The notes under the pieces: generated by a model
Database searches by the model: none
Seen by the model: the letters and a program-made list of their open reading frames with translations, nothing else
What the model was told of the DNA's origin: nothing
Assembly: GCF_018139145.2 (NCBI RefSeq)
Contig: NC_059477.1
Span: 18,773,522-18,837,521 of the forward strand
Length of the DNA stretch: 64,000 bases
DNA from: Gymnogyps californianus
Lineage: Eukaryota; Chordata; Aves; Accipitriformes; Cathartidae
Direction of reading: 5' to 3'
Translations under genes and position numbers: made by a program
In this document: piece by piece, positions 1-21,130 of the stretch
How positions within the stretch are numbered: position 1 is the first letter of the stretch
Layout: each line of letters starts with the position of its first letter

Positions 1-52
1 AGGAAATAAAAAAACAGAAATCACATTCTGTACAAACATTCCAGTCCTTTAC

Positions 53-9377
<9,325 letters not shown>

Positions 9378-9383
<6 letters not shown>

Positions 9384-9470
9384 TTTGTGACCAGACTCGC
9401 CTCCTTCAGTACCAATATGGAGCCGAGAGGAAGAGGAGGGGGAGGGCGGAGGAGGGGTCACGTGGTGGGA
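9378..9470 (-). CDS. HNRNPA3: HNRNPA3 first exon: 5'UTR plus ATGGAG
   Basis: On the minus strand the sequence reads CACAAAATGGAG and then GTAACT. Only two codons (Met-Glu, 9383-9378) are coding before the donor at 9372-9377. Joined to the exon at 1177 they give [12 protein letters not shown]. The known mammalian HNRNPA3 short isoform begins ME-GHDPKEPEQL, and HNRNPA2B1 has the same ME-then-splice arrangement. The longer mammalian N-terminus starting MEVKPPPG, made by reading through the same donor, is not conserved here: reading on gives MEVTARREEGAGLARLS and then a stop. The 5' end is not determined; the right boundary given is approximate. Confidence 0.72.
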
Positions 9471-9520
9471 AGGCGGGCTCCAGGCACCGCGCGACAGAGG
9501 GGGAGGGGAGCACTGGCAAT

Positions 9521-9536
9521 CGTGCGCGCGCGCGCG
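9521..9536. repeat. Alternating CG tract
   Basis: Sixteen bases of strictly alternating pyrimidine-purine sequence (CGTG then repeated CG) lie about 140 bp upstream of the HNRNPA3 first-exon ATG. Such tracts favour Z-DNA under negative supercoiling. Confidence 0.75.
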
Positions 9537-10010
9537 ACGGCCGTTACCGCTTTCTTCTCAGCGCCCGCCGCCCCTCCCCCCCGCCCGCCGCGCCGCGAGC
9601 CCTGGGCCGCGCTCGGCGGAGCGGCCCCTTCCCCACCGAGAGGGTGGAAAAGGACGGGAGCGAGGGCAGCCGGAGAGGAAAGGTGGGGTGGGGTAGGAGA
9701 GGTGAGAGAAGATAAGATATAACCGTGCCAGCGTTCAGTTAAGCGCCTTCCCGCCCTCGTCGGTCCCACGCCGGCAGCTGGCCTACCGCACTAACCGCCG
9801 CCCGCTGTGGGGGTGGCGGCGCCGGCGCGCAGCCGTCACTGGTGCGCACGGGCGGCACCGCCTCCCCGCTCCACGTCAGGCCGGCCGCCCGCCAGCCTTG
9901 CGGCCTCCCCCCGCCACGGCTGCCCGCCCCCGCCTGCTGCCTGACGCGGGCCGAGGGTCGCGAGCGCGGCCCGCGGCTCGCAGGGCGGTGTCTCCTCTGC
10001 CTGCGGCCAT

Positions 10011-13000
10011 AGGGGCTGCTGTGTGAAAGGGGAGCCATCGACGTACTGGTCTTGAGGGAGATTGTTACTCTGGGGTTAAAATCCTTTGTAGGGAAGGAGG
10101 GAATGTGATATTTACAGAGAACTTCTGCAGGAGTATCAGGGAATGCCTGAGGCGCCCAAGACCTTCTAAAAGAAGTCATTTGTCTCCACGTACTGTTTTT
10201 ATCCTGGAGACGCTGCAAAGAGGCAACGGAAAGATTTGCTCTCCAGAGACTGTTTAGCATTCAACCTTTGAAAGTGAGGGTAGGTTGGTGTATTTCTGGT
10301 TGAATACCAAAATAAATCCAAACAATAGGTTTTACAAACTTCTCCATATCTTCTTAAGCAGAGGCACTGTATCTTTTAATGGTGTTTGTCATCATAAACT
10401 AGCATAGAGAGTTTCAAAGAAAGGGTCTTCTGCAAGAATTTTGTATAGAATAAAGCATAGTTAAGCACATACGTAACAAATTTTTCCTTATCTGGCAAAT
10501 GACACCAGGGAAAACAGCATTATAAAAACCTACCCTTAAAGTTTCTTCAGTCTTGGTATTCTCCATCCTCTCACAGTACTAGTAGCTATTTCAGTATGAT
10601 GACCTAACCTAGGCAGGAGGTGTTGGCACTTACCCCCTATAAAAATATCTTTATACTATATAAAGGAGTAAACCAGCTGATGTGGTTTTACTGAAAGGTT
10701 TGTAGGTGGGTAACCCCCATATGAAATGCTTGACTGAAAGGGTTGTGAATCACTGGAAGTTTAGTATTAGCTGCTAGTTTCATTTCTTTATATCTTTACC
10801 CTCCAGTTCCTACCAAAAAAAAAAAAAAAAGAAAGAAAAAAAAAGGAAAATACAATCTTTGAGTTTCAGATTAGCATCTTTCATTTCTGCAAAAGTGTCA
10901 AAACCCATTTGATTTCTCTAACTAAAGAGAATTTTCCTAATATGTACAGAAATTCCCAGTAGGTTTAAAAATGTTCTTGCTACTGTTGTGTACAGAAGTT
11001 GAAAGAAGTGTTTAGATTATTCCTGTATTTTGATCTCTGTGAGAAGATAGGTGACTTCCTAGAAAGTAAAACTCACTGGAAATCTCAGCAGCCTCCAGAT
11101 AGTCTTTGCACGGAGGCCAAAACCAACGATTTCTCATCTTCCTTCTCCCAACCAAGTAAACTACACAATTTAACTATTTATTTATTTCAAATAAAATTCT
11201 TCATATATGTGCCATTTATGTTGCTTTTTCTCTTGCCCCTGTTACCCACAGGATGAGAATACTGTGAGACAGACAATGGTACGGGCTAAATATGTCTCTT
11301 AGTTTCAAAGATTCTTGTAGTTTACGCAGGAGCTGCCTCACCAAATTTGAAGAATACCATGCCTTTATTAGTTTGATTGTCATTCATTTCACAGTTAAGT
11401 GTCACTCATGGAGGCTGATGGTCTTGCAGTCTCATTTGGTTGCACAGCCATAGGCAGATCACATTAGAATTCTATAGTTTCAGTTAATGATCGTCCTCCC
11501 CTGTGTGTAATCAATTGTAAAGAATGTAATAATTTTATAATATTGTGCTTACTGCACTGACATAAAAGACAAGCCAGTAAATGCGGGAGATGCACGTTTT
11601 ACAAAGATTCACAGTTGCTGATGAAAATTATCCACAAGTTTGAGGTCTTAGGTGAAAAATTACAATTTCGATTTCAGGCAAACAATTTTCTGCTAGTAAA
11701 GTGTTTTCAAGTTGGTTGTTATCTAGTAGAATATTGCTTCCCATTTTGGATCACCCCTTTCCTTAAGAGAACATGTAGCATTTAATACACCTGTATCTAT
11801 TCTTGCTGATGTAGTTTCATAGTCAGATGAAGTTTCGTATTATGTAGCAGATGCAGTATTGGTGATCTATGCAGATGGCTAACGTGCTTTTCTTTTTTTC
11901 CTAGCAGTGTTTGCAAACATGTACTCTCCTCTTTGTAAGCCAAGGGAACAGTGTTCTGTACCTGGTTCAAAAAAAAGCAGGAAAGGCTTTTAACTTTTAT
12001 ATGTTTCTGTGGCTGAAATGTCCTTTTTTGTTGTGGGTTTCTTGGAGGTTTTTATTGCTTGATTCTTAAAATGGCATTTGTTTGTGAAGTGAATCTTTGG
12101 ATATGTAAATATTGTTGGTGAAATTGTCCAAAGTTTTTTTTTTTAGTGTTGCACAGAGATTAAGATCCGAATATGAAATTGATCTTGAATTCTAGTCTCC
12201 AGAATAGTAATGTTAAAGGAGCCAATTCACTGAACCAAATATATTTTCCATAACCCTCTTCGATTGCAGAAACAAATGGACTCATTATTAATTAAATGTC
12301 AGTATCGTGATTATAGTTTTGCAAATGTAGTTGGTTTGAATATATTTAAGTTTCATACTTTGAAAAGGACACAAACTAAAATTTTTATAAGAAGGCCAGA
12401 GAGCTGTATAGTAAAACGTTTGTGTGAGCTTCAGGATGAAAGATTGTTCAACATTCAGTTCTTTTTTCTGGATTGTAGAAATATGGTATATTTAAACATG
12501 GGTAAGTGTTACTGCAGACACTTGATTATTGTGCAAGCAACTGCAGCTTCTGCTATCTTCTTCATTTAGAAACAATTGTTTTCATCTCTGAATTTGATTT
12601 AAATTGCTGAGCTTCGCTGAACAAAGACAGGATAATATATTAGTGTAAAGTCTGGTAACGTTTTGGCAATTCTTCTTGTACTTGTATGCAGTGCAGTGTG
12701 CATGAAAACCTTTTACTTCATTAATTAAAAAATACATAGAACCAATAATTTGATTCTTGATATCAAAATTAGTAGTATGATTATGCTACAGTATTTGCTT
12801 TATTTCAGAAATTGTTAATAATACTCTTTATATATATACACATATACGTATACATACATACATTTATATACACACATACTCCAGAAACAACAAATCCTAA
12901 AGACCCTTTCCACTTCAAATTGTGCCAATTCAAGTACCTTGTGCCCCAGAACTCTGGCAGTCTCTGGAGGACTTAGTTGCAGTGTTTTGAGATAGTATTT

Positions 13001-16000
13001 CCCCTTTCTGTCTTCTTTTTCCTGTGGAAGTCACTGAATGCATGTAGATACGTCAGCTACTTCAATTTACAATCTCCTATATTAACTTTAATAATTGATA
13101 AAGGTGCGTTTGAAGTAATATGTCAGTCTATGAGCTAATTCGAAGAAAAAACACACATATTTGTCCACCAGCCTAGTACAGGTTTAGTAATCTCCAGCAA
13201 ACATTTTGGGAAATAACACCAAACTCTTGCGACTATGTCGATTAGACTCCATCTGTCAGAGACCTTAGATCAATTTTGCGTGATTTGTATTTCTCAAGAG
13301 CTACATCTAGAGCTGTGATCCAGGAAATAAGAGAGATCAAACAATTAGCAACTAGCTCAATTAAAAATACTTTTAAACTTCTTTCCCTTTGTATATTTTG
13401 GTTTCATTCAGGGACACGGGATTAATTCTTTCTAGAAATTGTATCTCTCTATAAAATGTTTATTCTTTAGAATATTTTATATTTGTACCAGATATGTAAT
13501 ATGGAAAATAATCCTGCATTTTGGATTGCTATAAAAATGAATAGTTTCCTAAACATTTTTTTCCCATTTGTTCTGCTCTTCTTTGGATGCTAATTAAATC
13601 TGAACATATTAGACTCTATTTTATTCCATAACCTTCCCTCTCTCTGTTTTATCTGAATTTTCTTGTTAAAATTTTATTTGCTTGAACCCTTCTGACAAAA
13701 ATTAAAGAAAGAAGTGTGCTTTGGGTATTAGGACTAACCAAACAATAAAACCTCTAGCAGTGAAGGAAAGATAGCTTGCTGAGATGCCATTATAACATAG
13801 TTGGCTCTGTAACTTTGTGCACAAGAATTTCACATTTATTGTCTAGATCTTAGGGTAGGGGGAATTCTGTTACTAGCAAAATTATGCTCTAGACAAAGAG
13901 TAAAGTTGTCATGTTAAAGTGTCAACAATCATATTTAAGGAGCTTACTTGAGATAAAGTATTGTATGCCTAACATTCTATGCTGCTTGATTTACACAAGG
14001 CTCTAGGGTAAATTTAGGGCTTTCTTAAAAGCAATATACTTTGTTTATGCTAGATTTTTTTTGTTAGCAAACATACATTTTCTTTAAATGTAGATCAAAT
14101 AGAAAGGAGTATATGCATTGCTAGGGGAAAAAAGAATGTGATAGCCACTTACAGTTGAAAACTCCAGGTAAAATGAAATTAAATATGTTGTGTTTGAGAT
14201 GCCAGCGCATGATACGTCAGCTGTGCTAAAATTTGTGTAATAAAATCACAACTGGGAAAAAGGTAAGAAATACAAGATTTCTAGAATAATTTTTAATTGG
14301 GATTCATGTTGTCTACACAGGAAGAAAAAAAACTTGAGGTGTAGAAGAAAGAAGAAAAATGGAGGATGTAGGAGGTAATATCTGCTGTTCTTGAAATCAA
14401 AATTTTAAAAAGTAGGATATAATTATACTTCATCTTAGTGTTCCTTCTTTGTTACTAAGGTTTGGAAAACACTAGTTAGCAGTAATTGTACAACTAGCTA
14501 AATAGTAAGTATTATTTGGTACGTTTTATTAAGGCAAGGAACTGCAGGTGGATTTCCTGCTTGCCTATGTATCTGTGCAAGAGAGTAGGGCAGGGGAAAT
14601 AAATCTTGTTCTTTCCTTGACTGCAATGCAGATCTGGCTCTGGGAGGGGTTTTCATATCCGCACGGCTCAAACACATGGTAAGCGTTCAGCCAATAGTTA
14701 CCCTTACATCTGGCACTGGATTTGTGTGGCTCAAAATGCCTTTTCTGACTGCTAAACATGAAAACCTCTCACTTTTTCTTTCTAAATCGAATTTGCACAC
14801 ATTCTTCAGACTGTGATTTATATCAAACATAATTTTAACTGTTTATCTGGTATACACTGTAGCTACCCGTACAACTACTTTGCCAACGACTGTCACAGAC
14901 AGGATTTTTTTAAAAACACAGCTACATAGATGATTTCTTTCCTGTACTTACTCTCCCAGCTATGCTTAAGCTGCTAGAATCATGCTTTTTGATGGCATGC
15001 TATGTTTTAATCTGTTTGTAAATTGTACTCCACTTTTAAGTATTACGCCCCCTGGCAAGTCAGATATTTCAAAATACATTGAATTGATTTTTTACATAAT
15101 TATTTTCTGGTCTGTTGCTGCTGAGAAACATTTTATTAATTTTATAACAGGTATTTGAGATTTTTAGATTACTGTGATGCAAGGACATATGTACGGTTCT
15201 TTATATATAGCATGAAACATATGTGAATAAGGTTATGTCTTTCAAAAGCTGCCAAAATAAATTTAAATTCCAGAGGGTAATACCACATGTGCTAATGTTT
15301 GCATTTGGAACATTAAGTCATACCTATTTTAAAAAAATCATCAAGTCTTCGTAATGAATTCCATACAAGTTTTCTTTTTTCTTTCCTAACATAGAAATTT
15401 TGTATTTAGTTGGAAATAGATATTGCTAAATACAAAATATTATGCCCTAAAAGATGAGTGGTTGTAATTTAAACCAATATCATAAGCATTGTAATAGTTT
15501 CTGCTAAGTATCTTATAATGCTTTCTCACTACTTTTAAAATGATTGTACTGACCAATACCAGGTGTTTAATGGAGATGCTGGGCAAGTAGAATAAAACTC
15601 TAGAGAATGTCAAGAACCAATCTACTCATTATGACTGATTAAATCACTTAATTAAGAGAAATATATTGAAACTGCTGGGAGAATATAGCCAAAGGTGAGG
15701 AAACTACAGCTGGTAGTTAGCCATTTGTACATTCAGAGACCTCAAGTGTATGAACTGACGTATTCCATGGAAAATTGTGTTATGAGTTTAAAAAAAAATG
15801 CCCTGTAATGCTAGAATATTTGCCACAGAAATGGCTGCACATGCTTATTTACCAAACATTGTAGGTCATGTGCAATAAACACAGTTGGAAAATGCTGTGT
15901 AGTGGAAGTATTTATGGCAATATATAACCTGATGACATTTCTGCCTTCGGGACACACATGGTTTGAATTCATTGGCCATGTAATTAATCATTTTCTATGT

Positions 16001-19000
16001 GTTAATAAGAGGATGGTAATATAAGCAGATAGATTATGCAAGAGATGTAATGTAAGGTCAACTATCTAATTCATAAAAATGTATTAATGTTTAAGGCTGT
16101 AACTTTCAAAAAGTTAGGTTGTGTAAATGGGAACAATTCAGTTTAAAATGTTATTATTTTGCTTTTGGAAAAATGACAGACAAGTATTTTTTGTGGAGTT
16201 TCCTCTGAAACCTATCACTCTTGGTGAAATGTAATATAAAAACTAGTACCTTTGTAATGTTTGCAACCGTAACACTGTTGTAGTTGTATCATCTGCATTT
16301 AACACGTGTTTCATCAATCTATATTATCCAGATGTCAGAGGACTTGGTTACAATATTTTGTGCCGGATATAGTTAAAACATAGTTTGATTTTGTGGTGTT
16401 TAAGAGATTTAATAAACTAACAATGTCCCCAAAGCATACAAAAAATTCTGGATGGAGGCTTTAGAGTTATGAAATCAGATTCTTGTCTGAGGTACATTCA
16501 CTTTATGTTGGCTGAGGATGAGGCCTACAATCTAAGCAGGCCTAAGTAATTTGCAGATCTTACCCATTTTCGTATTCTTTCTGGGTGCCATTTCAGAGAC
16601 TTGTTACTCAAAACATGCAGATAAACGGGTCTGTTTGCTTCACTTCAGTGGGGCCAACTCGAAGAATTATCACCTGGGACTCTGTGACTTTGGAGTTTCT
16701 TTCTAAGTTTAGTCAACCAAGAGGGCTGTACCATTTCGAATACTAGCTGTAGTTGTACCACAGAATTTCCAATGACAAAAATAGTTTCTTATATTTTTAT
16801 GTCTATCAGTATACAATATTTTATTTAAAAATCAAGAAAGGTGCTTGTAACATGTAAATGTAGAAAACACGCAGCTGGCTATTTCTGTAATTTAAAGTTG
16901 CCATTTTATCTAAGCAAGAATTAACTGCTTTCTATGTCCTCATATGGACACGTGGTAACCCTCCAGTACACCTGTTGCTTTTATTCCCTCCCTCTCATGA
17001 AGTTAGCTATGGGATTAACTGAATTAGTTATTTTTTCTTCTGTTCTGTAGTCCTGTGCCCAAACAAAGCCTCTGTCTTGCATATTTTTTTAGCCTAACAC
17101 CCTCCCAAGAGTTTCAGAAAGCAGACTGATGCAATTATATAGCACATCCCAGTGGAAAACTAGGACTACTATGTCAGGCCTGGAGCAGCAAGGCAATATT
17201 CCAAGCTGACTGCTGGAAACCACAAATCTTGACCATTATTGCAAAACTTGTGATAGGAACACAGAGAAGAGTATTATTAGCCAGTCATGGAGTATTAAAT
17301 TATACATGACTGCAGCACTGCTGAAACATCAGCCACCAGCCTAAAGCTCTTCCTTTTTCTGTTTTGTTCACTTCAATGACAGGAGGCGGATTTTCCTGTT
17401 TTGACCTTTGGATTAAATCTGTCAATATTGATTTTAAAATCTGCCTACAGTCCATGTTTTGGACCCGAGTCTTTTTGTTTGTGAAATCCATACCTGAGAT
17501 CCCATTTACACTAAAACATAAGTGTGTATGTCTCCAAGTGGTTTAAATGCATTTTGGTCTTAGGATGCTGGGGGAATTGGCAGTATGTAAGCTGAAAAAT
17601 GTCTGTACATGTTTCACCCCGTTATTAGGGTTTTACTTTAGTGGTACTCCAGTAAGAATAGAACATAAACTTTAGTCCGTTCTAGCATGACTTCTGTATG
17701 TCTGCAGTAGCAAGCTTCTTTACTCTAACGAAAGCTAATTACTGGACCAAAACAGCTGTTGCTGAGTTACTTCTCTGTGAAGGGTAATGAGAAGGGAATA
17801 TTTTGGTATTAAATACAGTTTCTTTTGGAATGCGCATGTCCCTACTACATGCTGCTAGATATTATCTTAGCTTGATAACTGTCCCACAGACCTTCAGTTC
17901 CTCATAGCAGGGGCCATGTTCCTTTGTTGTCTGCCTTACATAAATGATATTAGTATGCCAGAACCCACATTATTTACCACTGTATGAATACCAGCAGTGC
18001 AGAAAGTCTCCTCAGACCGTGCCAAAACTGTGTCAGGCCTTCCTGAGACTCTCCTGGACACTGCTGCTCTTCCTAGAGCTCTGTGAGTGTTCCTGGTTCC
18101 GCTGAGGACTGTTCAGGAAATTTGCTACATAACACTGGAGGAGTGCCACCTTGTTACTTCTAAATTACAATCCAGTCTTGTAAGGTCACAGTCTAGGTAG
18201 GATGATTTGGGAAGAGGAGTAGACTAGAGTTCTGTCTTTGTTGTGACAATCAGCTGTGCTTTAGCCATTCTGGGAGGAACTGGGTTATAAATAAACACTG
18301 AATTGTGAGTATTTTGAACAATTCAAATAATATGTAATTGCTCATCGTTACTTCCTGGGGAAAAAAAAACCTGTGTGTTTCTAATAAAATCTGGCAAAAC
18401 ACTGCTTTCATAATGCTGAATTTGAATACCTTTTTTTTTTTTTTTAACTACTGGCAGATTGGTTATGACTTCAGCTATGGTAATTGAGGATGTTTTCCTA
18501 CATCCCATGATTTAACATGTTGGATTGTGAACTGAAGCAGCTGAAGTGTAGGCCCACATTCCCCTCTCCTCACTATTTTCTGAAGATGGCAACTTACAGC
18601 AGGGGAGGTACCAGACAACAGGCAGTGTGCAAATGACTTAAATCTCTGCAGCTGTTGGCTCATTTCTATTCTGGTGCCACATGTTGTTATCAGTAATTTG
18701 TGACGCTCATCAAAAGTGGAAAGTGTGTATGTTTTTCCTTTTTTGTAATGTATGTGCTACCATTGCAGTTAAGCTGAATGTTAAAGTATTAATGCAGTTT
18801 GTTTTATTACTTCGGCAATACTACCCTAGCAATTACTGCTCAACAGACACACTTTGTTCAGGAAAAAAAAGTCAAGGTGAGGCACAGCAAGGAAAATAGC
18901 TCCTAGCTAATCAGAAAGAATACCTTAATTTTTTTTGTTTGGGTTTTTTTTTTAATTTTCTGTTGTTCTTAAAGATTATATATAGCAGAGGAAAATGACA

Positions 19001-20680
19001 TAAGAAAGAAGGGGCTTGATGAACTTAATAGGGAGAGGTTACGGAAACAAATAAGCCCCTTTGTTTTCTTTCCATATAAATGCTTGGTGAATTTCAGACT
19101 CGACTTTTCTGTGATTGTATTTACAGATAAGGTAATTGGTACTAATTCAGCTGGAATTAGTATTAAATTAGAGCATGCAACAACAGAATAAACACTTGAG
19201 TCCATATAGAGTTTGCTCAAATATATTTATGTAACAGGCTAAAGGATTTCCACCAAAGCTTACATCCATTATACTCGTGATATGTCCTAGCTCACAAAAT
19301 TCAGATTCCGAGCTGCATTTTGCCACAGTCTGGAGGTGTTTTGTTTCCAGGTTTGCTTTCTGATCTCTAGATAGACATTGTCTTTTACTTTGTTTTTACT
19401 CATGAGTGAACTGCAACCTTGCTCTTTTTGTAGCTTCCCTTTATTTTCAATTTTTTATTGTATCTTCCATTTTTATTACTATCATCTGTTTTAAAAATTT
19501 TATAAGTTAATCATAATTATATTTTTATATTTATAATTTGTATTTTTCTTCAGTGTCTACTTTTTATTTTAGAATAAGATGGCTGATAAAGCACAAAGTA
19601 AATTTAATTAAATGTTAATAAGTAATTCTTATAATAAATACATTTTACTTGCAATGCCACATTAGTATTTTGCTCTGAGGTCTGAATCTGGGACTTTTAT
19701 CATTGTACACAGATTTCTAATCCTTGCACAGCATTCCACTGCAGTTGGTCCTTGGTAAAGAAGGAGTCATTCTTTACAACACTGATTGGATGACCAGGAT
19801 CCAGATTATTCCTGAATGATGGATCTAAATTTTTAAATTTCATAATAATGATGATACTGATTTAATATATCAGTTCTATTGCAAAGTAAAATATTTTGAG
19901 TCATAAATTCAGTCTTGTATGTTGAAATAATCTATTCATTCAAGATATGAACAAAAATTAAAGTTTACCTTGTGTGTTTCTTTTGATATTACATTCCTAA
20001 ATCATGTAACGTTTCTCTTCATTTTTACAGTGTCCAAGTGGACTGGCAAGCTTAAATGCTAGTTGTAAGAGTACAGTTTGCCTTTTACTAATAAAGGTGG
20101 TGATTTATGCGTGGCATAATATTTGAAACCATCTCCTCATACATAGATTAACTAATTAAATAGATTAAGCAGTGTCAGATTTAAAATCTTGTATGTTTTG
20201 GCAAACACCACAAGTAAGGTAGATTTATGCTATACTACACCATTTCTTTATTTCTTTGGGAAGAATCAGGATTGGGGATATCAAACCTGAATTCCTTTTG
20301 CAAAGAAAGACATTAAATACTTTTCACGCTACTATAATAGTATTATCTGAAAGAATATTGGTTTCTTGAGCGTGAACTGTTTGGGTTTGTAGTACTAAGG
20401 CTTTCATCCAACCAGCTTTGGGGTTGGTTAGATATGAAGTTGTAATATAGGTCTCTTACTAGACTTAATGTATACTAGCATTGAAGAAAGGGTTGCTAAA
20501 TTCCTAAAAAGAGGATGAACCCGTCTTGAAAGTATTAAGTTAAAAACAATGCATTTGTCAAGTAAACCTCAGATGGTGACATATACATTTGTTTTATTCC
20601 CAAAACAGCTTTGTATACAATTTAAAGCAGTGAAAATTACTGGTATTATGAAGCCTGGTCTAGCTTTGTGAGTGACTGAC
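10011..20680. other. Gene-free AT-rich DNA
   Basis: No exon chain, RNA gene or recognisable transposon is found here. The open frames are short and have chance-like composition. Small features are an A-rich run at about 10,816-10,850, an imperfect TA/CA tract at about 12,822-12,881, and T-runs at about 18,430-18,446 and 18,929-18,956. It is the proximal part of the desert upstream of HNRNPA3. Confidence 0.65.
12822..12881. repeat. Imperfect TA/CA dinucleotide tract
   Basis: The segment has interrupted TATATA, CATACATACAT and CACACATAC units. It is a decayed microsatellite in otherwise unremarkable intergenic DNA. Confidence 0.75.
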
Positions 20681-20681
20681 T

Positions 20682-20697
20682 TTTTTTTTTTTTTTTC
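20682..20697. repeat. Poly-T run
   Basis: The T-run abuts the left (3', minus strand) edge of the recognisable LINE fragment. It is more likely independent simple sequence than the element's own tail, because the reverse-transcriptase match stops in mid-domain there. Confidence 0.6.
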
Positions 20698-21130
20698 TTT
20701 TCCACCATTCCACATATAAATACTGAGAAGCTTGGCATAAAGAACGCAGCCTGGGGCATACCCCATAAAACTTACAATGCAATTAAATGAGCAATTTCTA
20801 CTGGAAATAAAATGGATATGTTGAGTAGAATATGAATTAAACGAAGCAAGAAGAGAGTCAGACAACCTTTCGTAGTACTCCAGGCTCTTCAAAAGAAGCC
20901 CCAGGGTCAGCAGTACCAAATGCAGCTGATAGGTCAAGGCCAATCAGTAAAGAAAGATAACTGCAGTTCGCAATGAAAAGCAGGTCATTCCAAATTTTGA
21001 TTAATGTAGTCTCAATGCTGTGGTGTCCACTTGAGTGGGTTAGCAAAATAAAGACAGATAGCAGTGGATTAACTCTAACACTTCTTTATTATACTGCAGC
21101 CGTTACAAGCTTCTCTGCTGCATTCACTAA
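20690..21130 (-). mobile_element. Degenerate L2-like LINE, reverse-transcriptase fragment
   Basis: On the minus strand two frames carry a recognisable non-LTR reverse-transcriptase core. One frame reads HHSIETTLIKIWNDLL, then SYLSLLIGLDLSAAF, matching the family pattern of a HSTETAL-type helix followed by LLDLSAAFDT. After a frameshift the other frame reads GYAPGCVLYAKLLSIYM, matching the family's GVPQGSVLGP..LFxxYM block. The order and spacing are right for L2/CR1-clade elements. The catalytic FADD region is absent. With frameshifts and substitutions it is an old, inactive relic. Assignment to L2 rather than another jockey-superfamily clade is tentative. Confidence 0.7.

Noticed and set aside
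9385..9420. CCAATATGG as a serum-response (CArG) box in the first exon
   Set aside because: It is one base short of the CC(A/T)6GG pattern; NF-Y/YY1-type readings are possible but not decisive.
9387..9722. Plus-strand frame of 111 codons over the HNRNPA3 promoter
   Set aside because: Same CpG-island artefact; it overlaps the antisense first exon and has no domain.
9739..10260. Minus-strand open frame of 173 codons overlapping the CpG island
   Set aside because: The C-terminal half is R/G/P/A-rich CpG-island translation, the N-terminal half has no recognisable domain, and the frame crosses the sharp composition change at 10.0 kb.
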